Source: Clostridia bacterium (GTDB taxonomy: Bacteria > Bacillota > Clostridia > Christensenellales > CAG-138). Taken from it: 42,299 nucleotides of DNA. Positions 34,748 to 41,442 of this stretch are shown piece by piece. Below the pieces are notes generated by a model that saw only the letters and a program-made list of their open reading frames with translations, did not search any database and was not told the origin of the DNA. The first letter of the stretch is position 1; each line of letters begins with the position of its first letter. Both the position numbers and the translations under genes were made by a program. The stretch lies in assembly GCA_017619735.1 (NCBI GenBank), contig JAFZRT010000059.1:1-42299 (forward strand), given 5' to 3'.

Positions 34748-35404
34748 TTACGGCTGGGCGGAAGCGTCTATATAGCCAAGCTCGATATAGAGCTGATAGT
34801 ATTCGTCGTACAGCCCGCAGCACGCGTCCATGCCCATATTTGCGCTGAACGCTTTCTGAATGACCTGCTGCCAGGAGCCGTATTTCTCATACAGCTCGTC
34901 CGCGGTCGGGCCGTCCTCGTGGCCGTATGTATCGAGATTGCTCTTCTTCAGCTTTTCGAGCCCTTCCGGATCATTCTCGTAAGCGGCCATACGCAGGCGG
35001 TTCCTCTCCGCGGAAATGGCCCGAGCCATCTCCTCGAGCGAGGCGCCTTCGCCGCGCATTTTGTAAAGTATGTCGGTCATGGTCTCCATGGAGTCGTGGT
35101 ATGCCTTCCGCTCCTCCTTGGCACGGGCAACGAATTCCGGATCGCTCCAGTCGTATTCGGCATACGTGCCGAGGCGGGTCGATTCGGGATCGGGCGAGAA
35201 GCCGTAGACGGCGTTGGGATCCTCAATGACGTCCTTCATCGCCTCGGGATTCTCCCGGGGATCGTGGACGTAAGCAAACGGAGCGTCGGTCGTCTCCGCG
35301 GGATCTGTCCCGGAGGGAGTTTTCGAAGCGCAGCCCGAAAGCAGCGCGAGCATCATGGCGAATGCAAGGAGCGCCGCAAAGGTCTTTTTGATGATCGAGT
35401 TCAT
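34748..35404 (-). CDS. Lipoprotein of unknown function
   Basis: 218 residues. Type II signal ending LLSGC (Cys25), Thr/Pro/Asp-rich linker, then a helical domain. The C-terminal third (SAERNRLRMAAYENDPEGLE, then ELYEKYGSWQQVIQKA and GMDACCGLYDEYYQLY) resembles a module I recall from other clostridial lipoproteins, without a known function. AGGAGGCAG 5 nt or so before ATG fixes the start. No promoter was clearly read upstream. Confidence 0.75.
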   Translation of the reverse strand: MNSIIKKTFAALLAFAMMLALLSGCASKTPSGTDPAETTDAPFAYVHDPRENPEAMKDVIEDPNAVYGFSPDPESTRLGTYAEYDWSDPEFVARAKEERKAYHDSMETMTDILYKMRGEGASLEEMARAISAERNRLRMAAYENDPEGLEKLKKSNLDTYGHEDGPTADELYEKYGSWQQVIQKAFSANMGMDACCGLYDEYYQLYIELGYIDASAQP

Positions 35405-35506
35405 TTTTCTGCCTCCTGTGTTTTCACCATTGTAACACCGCGCCGCGGTGAAATCAATACGGCCCGCGGAGAACTCGGCGGGGGATCGCAGAGGAGGCCG
35501 GCTTAT

Positions 35507-35594
35507 CGGGGTCCGATCCCCTCTTCTAAACTATACCAATGATAAAAGGCAGGTGTTAACCTGCCTTTTATCATTGGTGGAGCATAGGGGATTC
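35507..35594. repeat. Compound palindrome with tRNA-Ala 3' end, copy 1 (orphan)
   Basis: Left part CGGGGTCCGATCCCCT (35507–35522) looks like a tRNA T-arm. Then a perfect hairpin with 19-bp arms (35536–35554 with 35559–35577) and a 4-nt loop. Then bases 35574–35594, identical over 21 nt to the 3' end plus CCA of the tRNA-Ala gene at 38481–38501 and in the same orientation. Here no tRNA body is attached: similarity stops in the T-loop. Confidence 0.85.
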
Positions 35595-35877
35595 CTTTTC
35601 CGCGGCGGCGCATTTCGCAGCATGGCTGCGCGCTTTCCGCCGCGGCGCGAGAGCCGCGGAATGCGAACAAGGGGGCAGGAGGAACCGCTCCTGCGAGACA
35701 TATCCCCTGAAATCGATAAAACAAAAGCATGATGTACAGAATAAAACCCTGCATCATGCTTTTCCGGTATTCAAGCCGGATAGTGATAATACTCCGGATA
35801 CTATTCGAATTGCCCTAATGGCGCATGCACTTAAATAGATGCAGGTTTTCGCCTGATCCGGCTAAAGTATGAACTTC

Positions 35878-35915
35878 AAAAACTCCGTGAATACTTGCGT
35901 ATTCACGGAGTTTTT
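35878..35915. terminator. Terminator of the PepSY membrane protein gene
   Basis: 17-bp perfect stem (35878–35894 with 35899–35915) and a TTGC loop, with T-runs on both strands. Confidence 0.92.
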
Positions 35916-35947
35916 TACTTATCCGGAACCGGAAGCGGCTCCGCGGC

Positions 35948-37717
35948 TCAATCATCAAGCTCTTTTTCGAATTTCATGACCGCGCCGCTTACGGCGTTGA
36001 TCCTGATCTCGTACTCATAGCCACGGCATTTGAACTCGATCTCATAATACTGCACGCCGTTATCGCTTTCGAGCTCTATATCCTTATCGCTGATCTGGCT
36101 CATTGTGAGGCCGGCGCGCTCCAGCGCTATCTGCCAGGCTTGCTCCCGGCTTATCAGCGTCGGCGCGGGGGACGGATCATCGTGATCATCATCGACGGGT
36201 TCGCTGTTCCTGCTGATTATACTGCCGGTTTTTGCATTGATGACGTATTCATACTCACGGCTTCCGGCCTTAAACTCCACGTCGTAGACCTTTGTTCCGT
36301 TCTTCGTTTCGAGCTTGACTTCAATATCATTTGCCTGCGATGCGCTCACTCCGGCATCGTTAAGGGCGATTTCGAGCGCGGCTTTTTTCCCGATATACGC
36401 CGAGGGCTTTTGTGTCGGCTGCGCTGTCGGCGCCGCGGTGGAGCCGGGCTTTGGAGTTGGGGTCGCGTGCCCGTCCTCCCCGTCGGTTTCCGCCTTTAAC
36501 ACGTCGCCCGTGACGGCGTCTATCTCGTAATCGTACTCAGTTCCGTTATGCTTGAATTCCACCTCATATATGAGCCTGGCGTCCCCGCGGTCAAGCTCCA
36601 CCTCGATATCGCGTGCGTCCTTTTCGGATACCCCGGCGTGATCAAGGGCGATTCCAAGCGCGGTCTGCGATGATATCAGCGCAGGATCGCCCGGCTGTTC
36701 CGTCTGTCCCGGCGCGGCGGGCTCGTCATCCGAAGGTTCGCATTCGCGCTTTATCACGCTTCCCGTGACGGCGTCTATCTCATAATCGTACTCAAGACCG
36801 GAATGAGTGAATTCCACTTCGTAAACCATTACGCCATGTTCACAATCCAGCTCGACACCGATGTTCAGCGCCTCGGAAGCGGGCACCCCGGCATCCTCAA
36901 GCGCGATATTCAGAGCCTGTTCCGCCCCTATAAAGGCAAGCTCGCTCGAGCTTCCGAAAGTGCGCAGCTTTGAGACGGCGTTGCTGCCGGAAAGAAGCCC
37001 CAGTTCGTTTATAGAAAGCGCGGCAAGCTCCTCAAACGAATAACCGGGATGAGATTCCACAAGCCGTGAGATCAGCTGAGCCTTGCTGCGCGATATGCCG
37101 TAATTTTCAGCCATCGTGTCAAATGAGGAGCCGGGCTCCATGGTCTGGCAGAGGACGGCGTATCCGAATTCGTTTTCGCCCATTATCTCCCTTACGTCCA
37201 CTCCCAGCGTATCCCTCAGGCGGGTGCCGAATTCCGGATCACCGCTTTCGACGCTTATAAGCACGGAATTCGCGTACTCGTTGAGGTAGCCCCGCCTTAC
37301 CATAGCGCCTATAACAGCATTGACCGCAACCTTCACGTCGCTCCCGGTCAGATCCATTTCCGAAAGCACCGCAGCGCCGTCATCGTTTCCGGCGGATGCC
37401 GCGATGACCTTGTTCGATTTATCCAGGGTCAGCTCAACGCTGGGATTCACGTCTATCATTACAGTAGCCGCAGCCTTATCCGGGCGTTTGACTATCGCCC
37501 TTACTGCAAACGCCGCTCCGATCAGCAGAACGAGCGCCGCTGCTATCGCCGCGATCCTGCCGGCGATCCTGTTTTTGTTCTTCTTTTCGGTCGGCAGTTT
37601 GACTATTTTTCCCCTGCCCTTTTCCTTTTTGATATCATCAATGAGCTCGGCCTTGATATCCGGAGTGACGGACTCAAACGCCTCCCTGATGCCGTTTTCT
37701 ATTTTTTCGCTGTTCAT
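35948..37717 (-). CDS. RsgI-like anti-sigma membrane protein with four PepSY domains
   Basis: 589 residues. Cytosolic residues 1–50 (basic, ending EKKNKNR), one membrane helix about 52–73, then an outside part. Just after the helix, VMIDVNPSVELTLDKSNKVI (87–106) matches the juxtamembrane region of RsgI, the anti-sigma factor of SigI in Bacillus/Clostridium. After a helical domain (about 120–255) come four PepSY repeats at about 261–325, 347–410, 439–503 and 520–585. Each has the form 'A-L-x-I-A-L-x-x-A-G-V ... Y-x-V/I-E-F-K ... Y-x-Y-x-I-D/N-A-x-T/S-G'. Gly/Pro/Thr/Asp linkers separate them. The start overlaps the sigma stop (ATGA). Likely holds the sigma factor at the membrane and releases it on an outside signal (inference). 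Confidence 0.85.
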   Translation of the reverse strand: MNSEKIENGIREAFESVTPDIKAELIDDIKKEKGRGKIVKLPTEKKNKNRIAGRIAAIAAALVLLIGAAFAVRAIVKRPDKAAATVMIDVNPSVELTLDKSNKVIAASAGNDDGAAVLSEMDLTGSDVKVAVNAVIGAMVRRGYLNEYANSVLISVESGDPEFGTRLRDTLGVDVREIMGENEFGYAVLCQTMEPGSSFDTMAENYGISRSKAQLISRLVESHPGYSFEELAALSINELGLLSGSNAVSKLRTFGSSSELAFIGAEQALNIALEDAGVPASEALNIGVELDCEHGVMVYEVEFTHSGLEYDYEIDAVTGSVIKRECEPSDDEPAAPGQTEQPGDPALISSQTALGIALDHAGVSEKDARDIEVELDRGDARLIYEVEFKHNGTEYDYEIDAVTGDVLKAETDGEDGHATPTPKPGSTAAPTAQPTQKPSAYIGKKAALEIALNDAGVSASQANDIEVKLETKNGTKVYDVEFKAGSREYEYVINAKTGSIISRNSEPVDDDHDDPSPAPTLISREQAWQIALERAGLTMSQISDKDIELESDNGVQYYEIEFKCRGYEYEIRINAVSGAVMKFEKELDD

Positions 37718-38283
37718 ATTTCGCCTTCCCTTTCCGCAATATGCTTTTTCAGTTTCTTTAACGCCCTGGAGTATCTGGAAAGCACCGTAGCCAGCGGCAT
37801 TTCCATTATCTGCGCTGTTTCGCGGTGTTTAAAGCCGCCTACAGCGTGCAGAAGCACTATCTGTCTTTCCTCGTCATTCAGGATCTTCATCCACCCGGCG
37901 GCTTCAAGATTGGAGGGGACGTCCTCTACCCGGAGCAGTTTTTCCCAATCCTCATCGGGGATGTTTGCGGTCCTGCCCGATTCCTTCAGCCTGTCAAGGC
38001 AGAGATTCCTTGTGACGGTCATTATGTAGGCCAGGGGCTTTCCGCGTGGAGCATAGCCTTTTGCGGAGGAAAAGATCTTCATATAACAGTCATGCATGAC
38101 GTCCTCCGCATCGAAGGAGCTTTTGAGCATTGAAAGCGCATAGGCATATACCGAAGCGCGGGTAGCGTCATATATGGGCTCCATCGCGCTGACGTCGCCC
38201 TCCGCAAGCTTTGCGATGCAGGCCTCGAGCATCGCGTTATCGTCCCCTGTTACAGGTTCCGCCATCGATATGAAAATCAACAT
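37714..38283 (-). CDS. ECF-type RNA polymerase sigma factor
   Basis: 189 residues. Sigma region 2 at about 34–100 (YDATRASVYAYALSMLKSSF, DAEDVMHDCYMKIF, TRNLCLDRLK) and region 4 at about 133–182 (LNDEERQIVLLHAVGGFKHR then ETAQIMEMPLATVLSRYSRA). No region 3 between them, as in ECF (group 4) factors. ATG 38283 has AAAGGAG about 8 nt upstream; a second Met at residue 7 lacks one. The next gene overlaps by 4 nt and encodes the presumed anti-sigma factor. Target promoters are not evident in the window. Confidence 0.92.
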   Translation of the reverse strand: MLIFISMAEPVTGDDNAMLEACIAKLAEGDVSAMEPIYDATRASVYAYALSMLKSSFDAEDVMHDCYMKIFSSAKGYAPRGKPLAYIMTVTRNLCLDRLKESGRTANIPDEDWEKLLRVEDVPSNLEAAGWMKILNDEERQIVLLHAVGGFKHRETAQIMEMPLATVLSRYSRALKKLKKHIAEREGEI

Positions 38284-38368
38284 ACTTTCAACTCCTTTCA
38301 TTGGTATAACTCCCGGGAGCGAGGTTTTATTGCGGAAAGATAAAATATATTTTAGATATTTGAAAACC

Positions 38369-38397
38369 ATTATACCAAGCTATTGGCTTTTTCTTAA
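38369..38397 (-). promoter_or_regulatory. Promoter of the sigma/anti-sigma operon
   Basis: Minus-strand TTAAGA (38392–38397), 17-bp gap, TATAAT (38369–38374); AT-rich leader of about 80 nt. It reads like a vegetative promoter. Confidence 0.6.
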
Positions 38398-38412
38398 CGG
38401 CGTTCGCCCTTT

Positions 38413-38501
38413 CGGGGTTCGATCCCCTATTGCTCAATACGGGCCAAACAAAAGCACAGGCTGTTCACCTGTGCTTTTGTTTGGTGGAGCATAGGGGATT
38501 C
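38413..38501. repeat. Compound palindrome with tRNA-Ala 3' end, copy 2 (attached to the tRNA gene)
   Basis: Left part CGGGGTTCGATCCCCT (38413–38428), followed by TATTGCTC, is a degenerate inverted copy of the T-arm and acceptor end. Then a perfect 17-bp hairpin (38444–38460 with 38468–38484, 7-nt loop), whose right arm includes the complement of the tRNA CCA. Then the genuine tRNA 3' end. Same architecture as copy 1, but the hairpin arms differ in sequence while each remains self-complementary. Confidence 0.85.
38444..38484 (-). terminator. Terminator of tRNA-Ala, stem begins at the CCA end
   Basis: 17-bp perfect stem, 7-nt loop, arm ending CTTTTGTTTGG on the minus strand. The first three stem bases are the encoded CCA of the tRNA. 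Confidence 0.75.
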
Positions 38502-38557
38502 GAACCCCTGACCTCAACATTGCGAACGTTGCGCGCTACCAACTGTGCTAATGCCCC
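38482..38557 (-). tRNA. tRNA-Ala (anticodon CGC)
   Basis: 76 nt including an encoded CCA. Acceptor GGGGCAT pairs with ATGCTCC, with the G3·U70 pair that defines alanine tRNAs. Anticodon stem CAACG/TGTTG with loop TTCGCAA gives anticodon CGC (reads GCG). T-arm AGGGG-TTCGAAT-CCCCT. The D-stem GCAC/GCGC has one A·C mismatch. Promoter TTGCAA-17-TATAAT lies just upstream. Confidence 0.95.
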
Positions 38558-38569
38558 GAAGCGGAATCT

Positions 38570-38598
38570 ATTATAAACCCCGATCGCGATTATTGCAA
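38570..38598 (-). promoter_or_regulatory. Promoter of tRNA-Ala
   Basis: Minus-strand TTGCAA (38593–38598), 17-bp gap, TATAAT (38570–38575); start about 6 nt before the mature 5' end. Confidence 0.8.
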
Positions 38599-38760
38599 GT
38601 GTTATTTTTATATATGATGAAAAAGTTTTTGACCGCGGGACGAAAAAAGCATCGAAAAAAGTCGCAAAAACGTATTGCGCGTTTTCACTTTAAGCGCTAC
38701 TGTAGAGTTGACCACAACAGGTTGTAGTTTTCACAAAAGAAACGGAGGGTATCACACAAT
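38599..38760 (+). promoter_or_regulatory. Leader and possible control region of the Spo0A-domain gene
   Basis: AT-rich for this genome. A weak promoter TTGCGC-17-TACTGT lies before TTGACC. Two A-rich units, ATCGAAAAAA and GTCGCAAAAA, lie 10 bp apart and resemble Spo0A boxes (consensus around TTTGTCRAAAA). CCACAACAGGTTGTAG is a small inverted repeat. GGAGGG precedes the ATG. Suggestive only. Confidence 0.35.
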
Positions 38761-39078
38761 ATGAGGGAAAAGATCGTGAATGAAGAGATCTTCGGGCTCG
38801 GCTTCTCGCCGAGACACAAGGGCTTTCACTACCTCAGCGCGGCGATAGGCAGGCTCAGCACCCGCACGGGTTACGTCAGCGCGGGGGAGACCTACCGCAT
38901 GGTCGGTATGGCAGCGCGTGAGGATTGGCGCCGCGTGGAGCGGTGCATGAGGTATGCCATCCATTACGCGTGGGAGGTGAATCACGGGGCGATACGGGAG
39001 CTGTTTCCCGAGACCAACACGCCTCCCGCGCCTATCGAGTTCATACAGGCGGTACTGTGGAGGATAGCGGATAAATGA
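38761..39078 (+). CDS. Stand-alone Spo0A C-terminal DNA-binding domain protein
   Basis: 105 residues that match the effector domain of Spo0A from end to end without the receiver domain. EIFGLGFSPRHKGFHYLSAAI aligns with the Spo0A stretch HEIGVPAHIKGYLYLREAI. RRVERCMRYAIHYAW (57–71) aligns with the recognition-helix region SRVERAIRHAIEVAW. The end PAPIEFIQAVLWRIADK aligns with PTNSEFIAMVADKLR. It should bind DNA constitutively or be controlled by a partner. GGAGGG about 11 nt upstream supports the start. It converges on sigH, whose product drives spo0A in B. subtilis. Confidence 0.88.
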   Translation: MREKIVNEEIFGLGFSPRHKGFHYLSAAIGRLSTRTGYVSAGETYRMVGMAAREDWRRVERCMRYAIHYAWEVNHGAIRELFPETNTPPAPIEFIQAVLWRIADK

Positions 39079-39104
39079 GAAAAAGCGGGGCCCCGGCCCC
39101 GCTT
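39079..39104 (-). terminator. Terminator of the mrnC–rlmB–sigH operon
   Basis: 9-bp perfect stem AAGCGGGGC/GCCCCGCTT with a CCCG loop, followed on the minus strand by TTTTTCTC. Confidence 0.8.
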
Positions 39105-39115
39105 CGATACTGTAT

Positions 39116-39745
39116 TCAGCTTCCCCGCTCGAGGGTCTTTTCGAGCTTGCGTCGTATCCGCTGCAGCGCATTGTCGATGGATTTGACGCTCCTTCCGAGC
39201 GATGCGGCGATATCGCCGTAGCTCATCCCGTCGAGGAAACGGTCGAGCACCGCGTGCTCGTATTCGGTGAGGGTGCTCTCGACGGCCTCCTCCACCGCGC
39301 GGTTGAACTCCTGCTTTATGTAAAGCTCCTCCGGGTTCAGCGCCGAGCTCACGCTGATGACGTCGACGAGCTGCTTGTCGGAATCGTCGTCGTAGACGGG
39401 ATTGTACAGTGACTCGTATTTGTTCAGCGGCATATGCTTGTTGCGCGTCGCCTGCTTGATGGCGGTCAGTATCTGACGCACTATGCAGATCTCCGCGAAC
39501 GGACGGAAGGCGGCCTTCTTCCCGCTGTCGAAATCGCGGACGGCCTTAAAGAACCCGATCATGCCCTCCTGTATGAGGTCGTCCCTGTCCGCGCCGACGA
39601 GGTAGTACGGCCTCGCCTTACCGCGCACTATGTTCTTGTATCGGTGGTACAGCTCGTCGGAGGCGGTGCCGTCGTGCTTTTTTGCCAGCGCGACGAGCTC
39701 CTCGTCCGTCATGGAGCCGTATTCGGGTGTGGTGTAATCGGTCAT
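39116..39745 (-). CDS. sigH: RNA polymerase sigma factor SigH (Spo0H)
   Basis: 209 residues, close to B. subtilis SigH. The N-terminus MTDEELVALAKKHDGTASDE and region 2 YKNIVRGKARPYYLVGADRD then DLIQEGMIGFFKAVRDF are distinctive for SigH. Region 4 is LTEYEHAVLDRFLDGMSYGD followed by SLGRSVKSIDNALQRIRRK. SigH directs transition-state and early sporulation genes. It follows rlmB by 19 nt in the conserved mrnC–rlmB–sigH order, but yacP/rae1, usually between rlmB and sigH in bacilli, is missing. The ribosome site (GGCGGTAAC) is weak. Confidence 0.94.
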   Translation of the reverse strand: MTDYTTPEYGSMTDEELVALAKKHDGTASDELYHRYKNIVRGKARPYYLVGADRDDLIQEGMIGFFKAVRDFDSGKKAAFRPFAEICIVRQILTAIKQATRNKHMPLNKYESLYNPVYDDDSDKQLVDVISVSSALNPEELYIKQEFNRAVEEAVESTLTEYEHAVLDRFLDGMSYGDIAASLGRSVKSIDNALQRIRRKLEKTLERGS

Positions 39746-39764
39746 ATCGTTACCGCCCGCGGCG

Positions 39765-40976
39765 TCATTCCGCTTCCTGGCGCACCTTTTCGAACATTAT
39801 CACCGCTGCGGCGACGGAGGCGTTCAGACTTTCCATCCGCCCCTTCAGGGGTATGGAGACTATGTAGTCGCATTTTTCCTTGACAAGGCGGGAAATGCCC
39901 GCGCCCTCCGCGCCTATTACCAGCGCGAACGGGCCCTTGAGATCCGCCTTGTACATGGGTTCGCCGCCCATGTCCGCGCCCGCGACCCACACGCCGGCCG
40001 CCTTCAGCCGCTCTATCGCCACAGGCAGATTGACGACCTTCGCGATCTTGATATGCTCCGTCGCTCCTGCCGAGGTCTTTATGACGGCGGCCGTGACGGA
40101 TGCGGAGCGGCGCTTGGTGATCACAACGCCGTGCGCGCCGGCGCATTCCGCGCTCCTTATAACGGAGCCGAGATTGTGCGGATCCTCTATGCCGTCCAGC
40201 AGTATCACAAAGGGATCCTCGCCGCGCTCCGCCGCGAGATCCAGTATGTCGCTCAGCTCGCAGTATTCCACGCCGGGTATGTAGGCGACTATGCCCTGAT
40301 GATTGCCCGGCCTGCCGTTGTGCCCGAAGGGCATACAGATCTCGTCCAGCTTCGCCTTGTCGACGTTCCTGACGACGAGCTTCGCCGCGTAGGCAAGGTC
40401 GAGTATCTCGTTCAGCGAGCCGTCATGCTCGCTCGTTACCAGTATGCGGTCGATGGAACGGCCGGACTTGATGGCCTCCTTTACGGGGTTGCGTCCCATT
40501 ATGATATTGGGCAGCTCGGCCTCGTTCGGCTCCTCCGGCACGTCGTGGGGGAGGGGCTTCATGTTGTCGTACCTGCGCTGCTCCCTCGGGAGCTTTATGC
40601 GCATCGCCTCCTCGGCGTGACGGTTTATGCGCTCGTCGCCGAAATCGGGCCTGCCGCGGCGTTCGTTCCTCGGGATATCCTCGCGGCGTTCGATGCGGGG
40701 CCCGCGTGAATCGCCGCCTTCCCTCCGGCGGTCGCCGAAGCGGCGCTCTCCGCCCTCGCTCTGCGGCTCGCTCTTCCTATTATTATATGTGCGTCTGCCG
40801 GAATACTCCCCGCGGCCGTCATACCTGCCGTCGCGGTCGCGGTCGTTATAGCGGGGACGACCCTCGCCGGGCCTGCTGCGCTCCTGCACGGAGCGGTCTG
40901 TGCGCTTATAGATCGGCTGTCCGTCGCGGAAGCCCACGACTCTGCCCTCGGGATCGTTTCTTCTGTTGTTTGCCAT
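39765..40976 (-). CDS. rlmB: 23S rRNA 2'-O-ribose G2251 methyltransferase with long basic N-terminal extension
   Basis: 403 residues; the SpoU (SPOUT) enzyme core is about 156–403. It starts at NIIMGRNPVKEAIKSG and has motif 1 DGIEDPHNLGSVIRSA, motif 2 FALVIGAEGAGISRLVKEKC and motif 3 IPLKGRMESLNASVAAAV. It methylates the 23S P-loop guanosine. The extra N-terminal part of about 155 residues is low-complexity and rich in Arg, Asp, Gly and Asn (for example RYNDRDRDGRYDGRGEYSGR), probably disordered and RNA-binding. ATG 40976 has GGAGGG 5–6 nt upstream, so the extension is within the natural start. 12 nt after mrnC. Confidence 0.93.
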   Translation of the reverse strand: MANNRRNDPEGRVVGFRDGQPIYKRTDRSVQERSRPGEGRPRYNDRDRDGRYDGRGEYSGRRTYNNRKSEPQSEGGERRFGDRRREGGDSRGPRIERREDIPRNERRGRPDFGDERINRHAEEAMRIKLPREQRRYDNMKPLPHDVPEEPNEAELPNIIMGRNPVKEAIKSGRSIDRILVTSEHDGSLNEILDLAYAAKLVVRNVDKAKLDEICMPFGHNGRPGNHQGIVAYIPGVEYCELSDILDLAAERGEDPFVILLDGIEDPHNLGSVIRSAECAGAHGVVITKRRSASVTAAVIKTSAGATEHIKIAKVVNLPVAIERLKAAGVWVAGADMGGEPMYKADLKGPFALVIGAEGAGISRLVKEKCDYIVSIPLKGRMESLNASVAAAVIMFEKVRQEAE

Positions 40977-40988
40977 ATTGCCCTCCGA

Positions 40989-41435
40989 TCAGCTGCGTTC
41001 CTTGATTATCATGCCCATCAGCTCGTTCATGCGCTCGTCGCGGCCCATGAGGTACAGCCAGCCGATGACCGCCTCGAGCCCCGTCGCCATGCGGTAGTCG
41101 CCTATCGAGGCGCTGCGCGGCACGGTGCCCATGTGCCCGTTGCGCCCGCGCCGGTAGACCGCGAGCTCCTCCTCTGTGAGCGAGCTCTCGATAAGGCGGA
41201 ACGCCTCCGCCTGCGCCGACGCGCATACCCGACGCGCCGCCGCCATGTGCAGGCCGTGCGCGGTGAGGTCGGTCGACGCAATGAGGTTCGTCCTCACGTA
41301 GAGGTCGAATATCGTGTCTCCGATGTACGCGAGCACCAGCGGCCCGAGCTGCGTGGGGTCCTTGGTCATAGCGCCTCCGGGGAGCGCCGGGACGATGCTT
41401 TCAATGATGCTGATGTTTTTTGCGGAATCTTCCAT
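40989..41435 (-). CDS. mrnC: Mini-ribonuclease III
   Basis: 148 residues (or 126 from the ATG at 41369). RNase III-type catalytic fold without a double-stranded-RNA-binding domain. Signature LAYIGDTIFDLYVR with the catalytic Asp, and RRGRNGHMGTVPRSAS, as in B. subtilis MrnC, which matures 23S rRNA ends. ATG 41435 (MEDSAKN) lies 7 nt from a TATAAT box with no ribosome site. ATG 41369 (MTKDPT) has GGAGG only 4 nt away. The 22 extra residues look coding, and B. subtilis MrnC extends upstream of the second Met, so the longer form is listed. An rRNA operon rather than cysS lies upstream. Confidence 0.88.
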   Translation of the reverse strand: MEDSAKNISIIESIVPALPGGAMTKDPTQLGPLVLAYIGDTIFDLYVRTNLIASTDLTAHGLHMAAARRVCASAQAEAFRLIESSLTEEELAVYRRGRNGHMGTVPRSASIGDYRMATGLEAVIGWLYLMGRDERMNELMGMIIKERS

Positions 41436-41442
41436 ATATAAC

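Larger units (their letters stand above)
35405..35947. other. Gene-less 543-bp stretch rich in hairpins
   Basis: No supportable coding region. From left to right it holds: 35507–35594, the tRNA-end palindrome listed separately; 35600–35645, a nested hairpin with a 9-bp outer stem (CCGCGGCGG with CCGCCGCGG) and inner stem CGCAGC/GCTGCG; 35675–35694, GCAGGAG/CTCCTGC; 35723–35763, a 12-bp stem AAAAGCATGATG/CATCATGCTTTT with a 17-nt loop; and 35878–35915, the terminator of the PepSY gene. The GC-rich nested hairpin could be part of a small structured RNA, but nothing identifies one. Confidence 0.6.

Noticed and set aside
35536..35577. Plain terminator explanation for the 35.5-kb palindrome
   Set aside because: The hairpin alone could be a terminator, but the adjoining 21-nt tRNA end and the T-arm-like left part, repeated at 38.4 kb, need another explanation.
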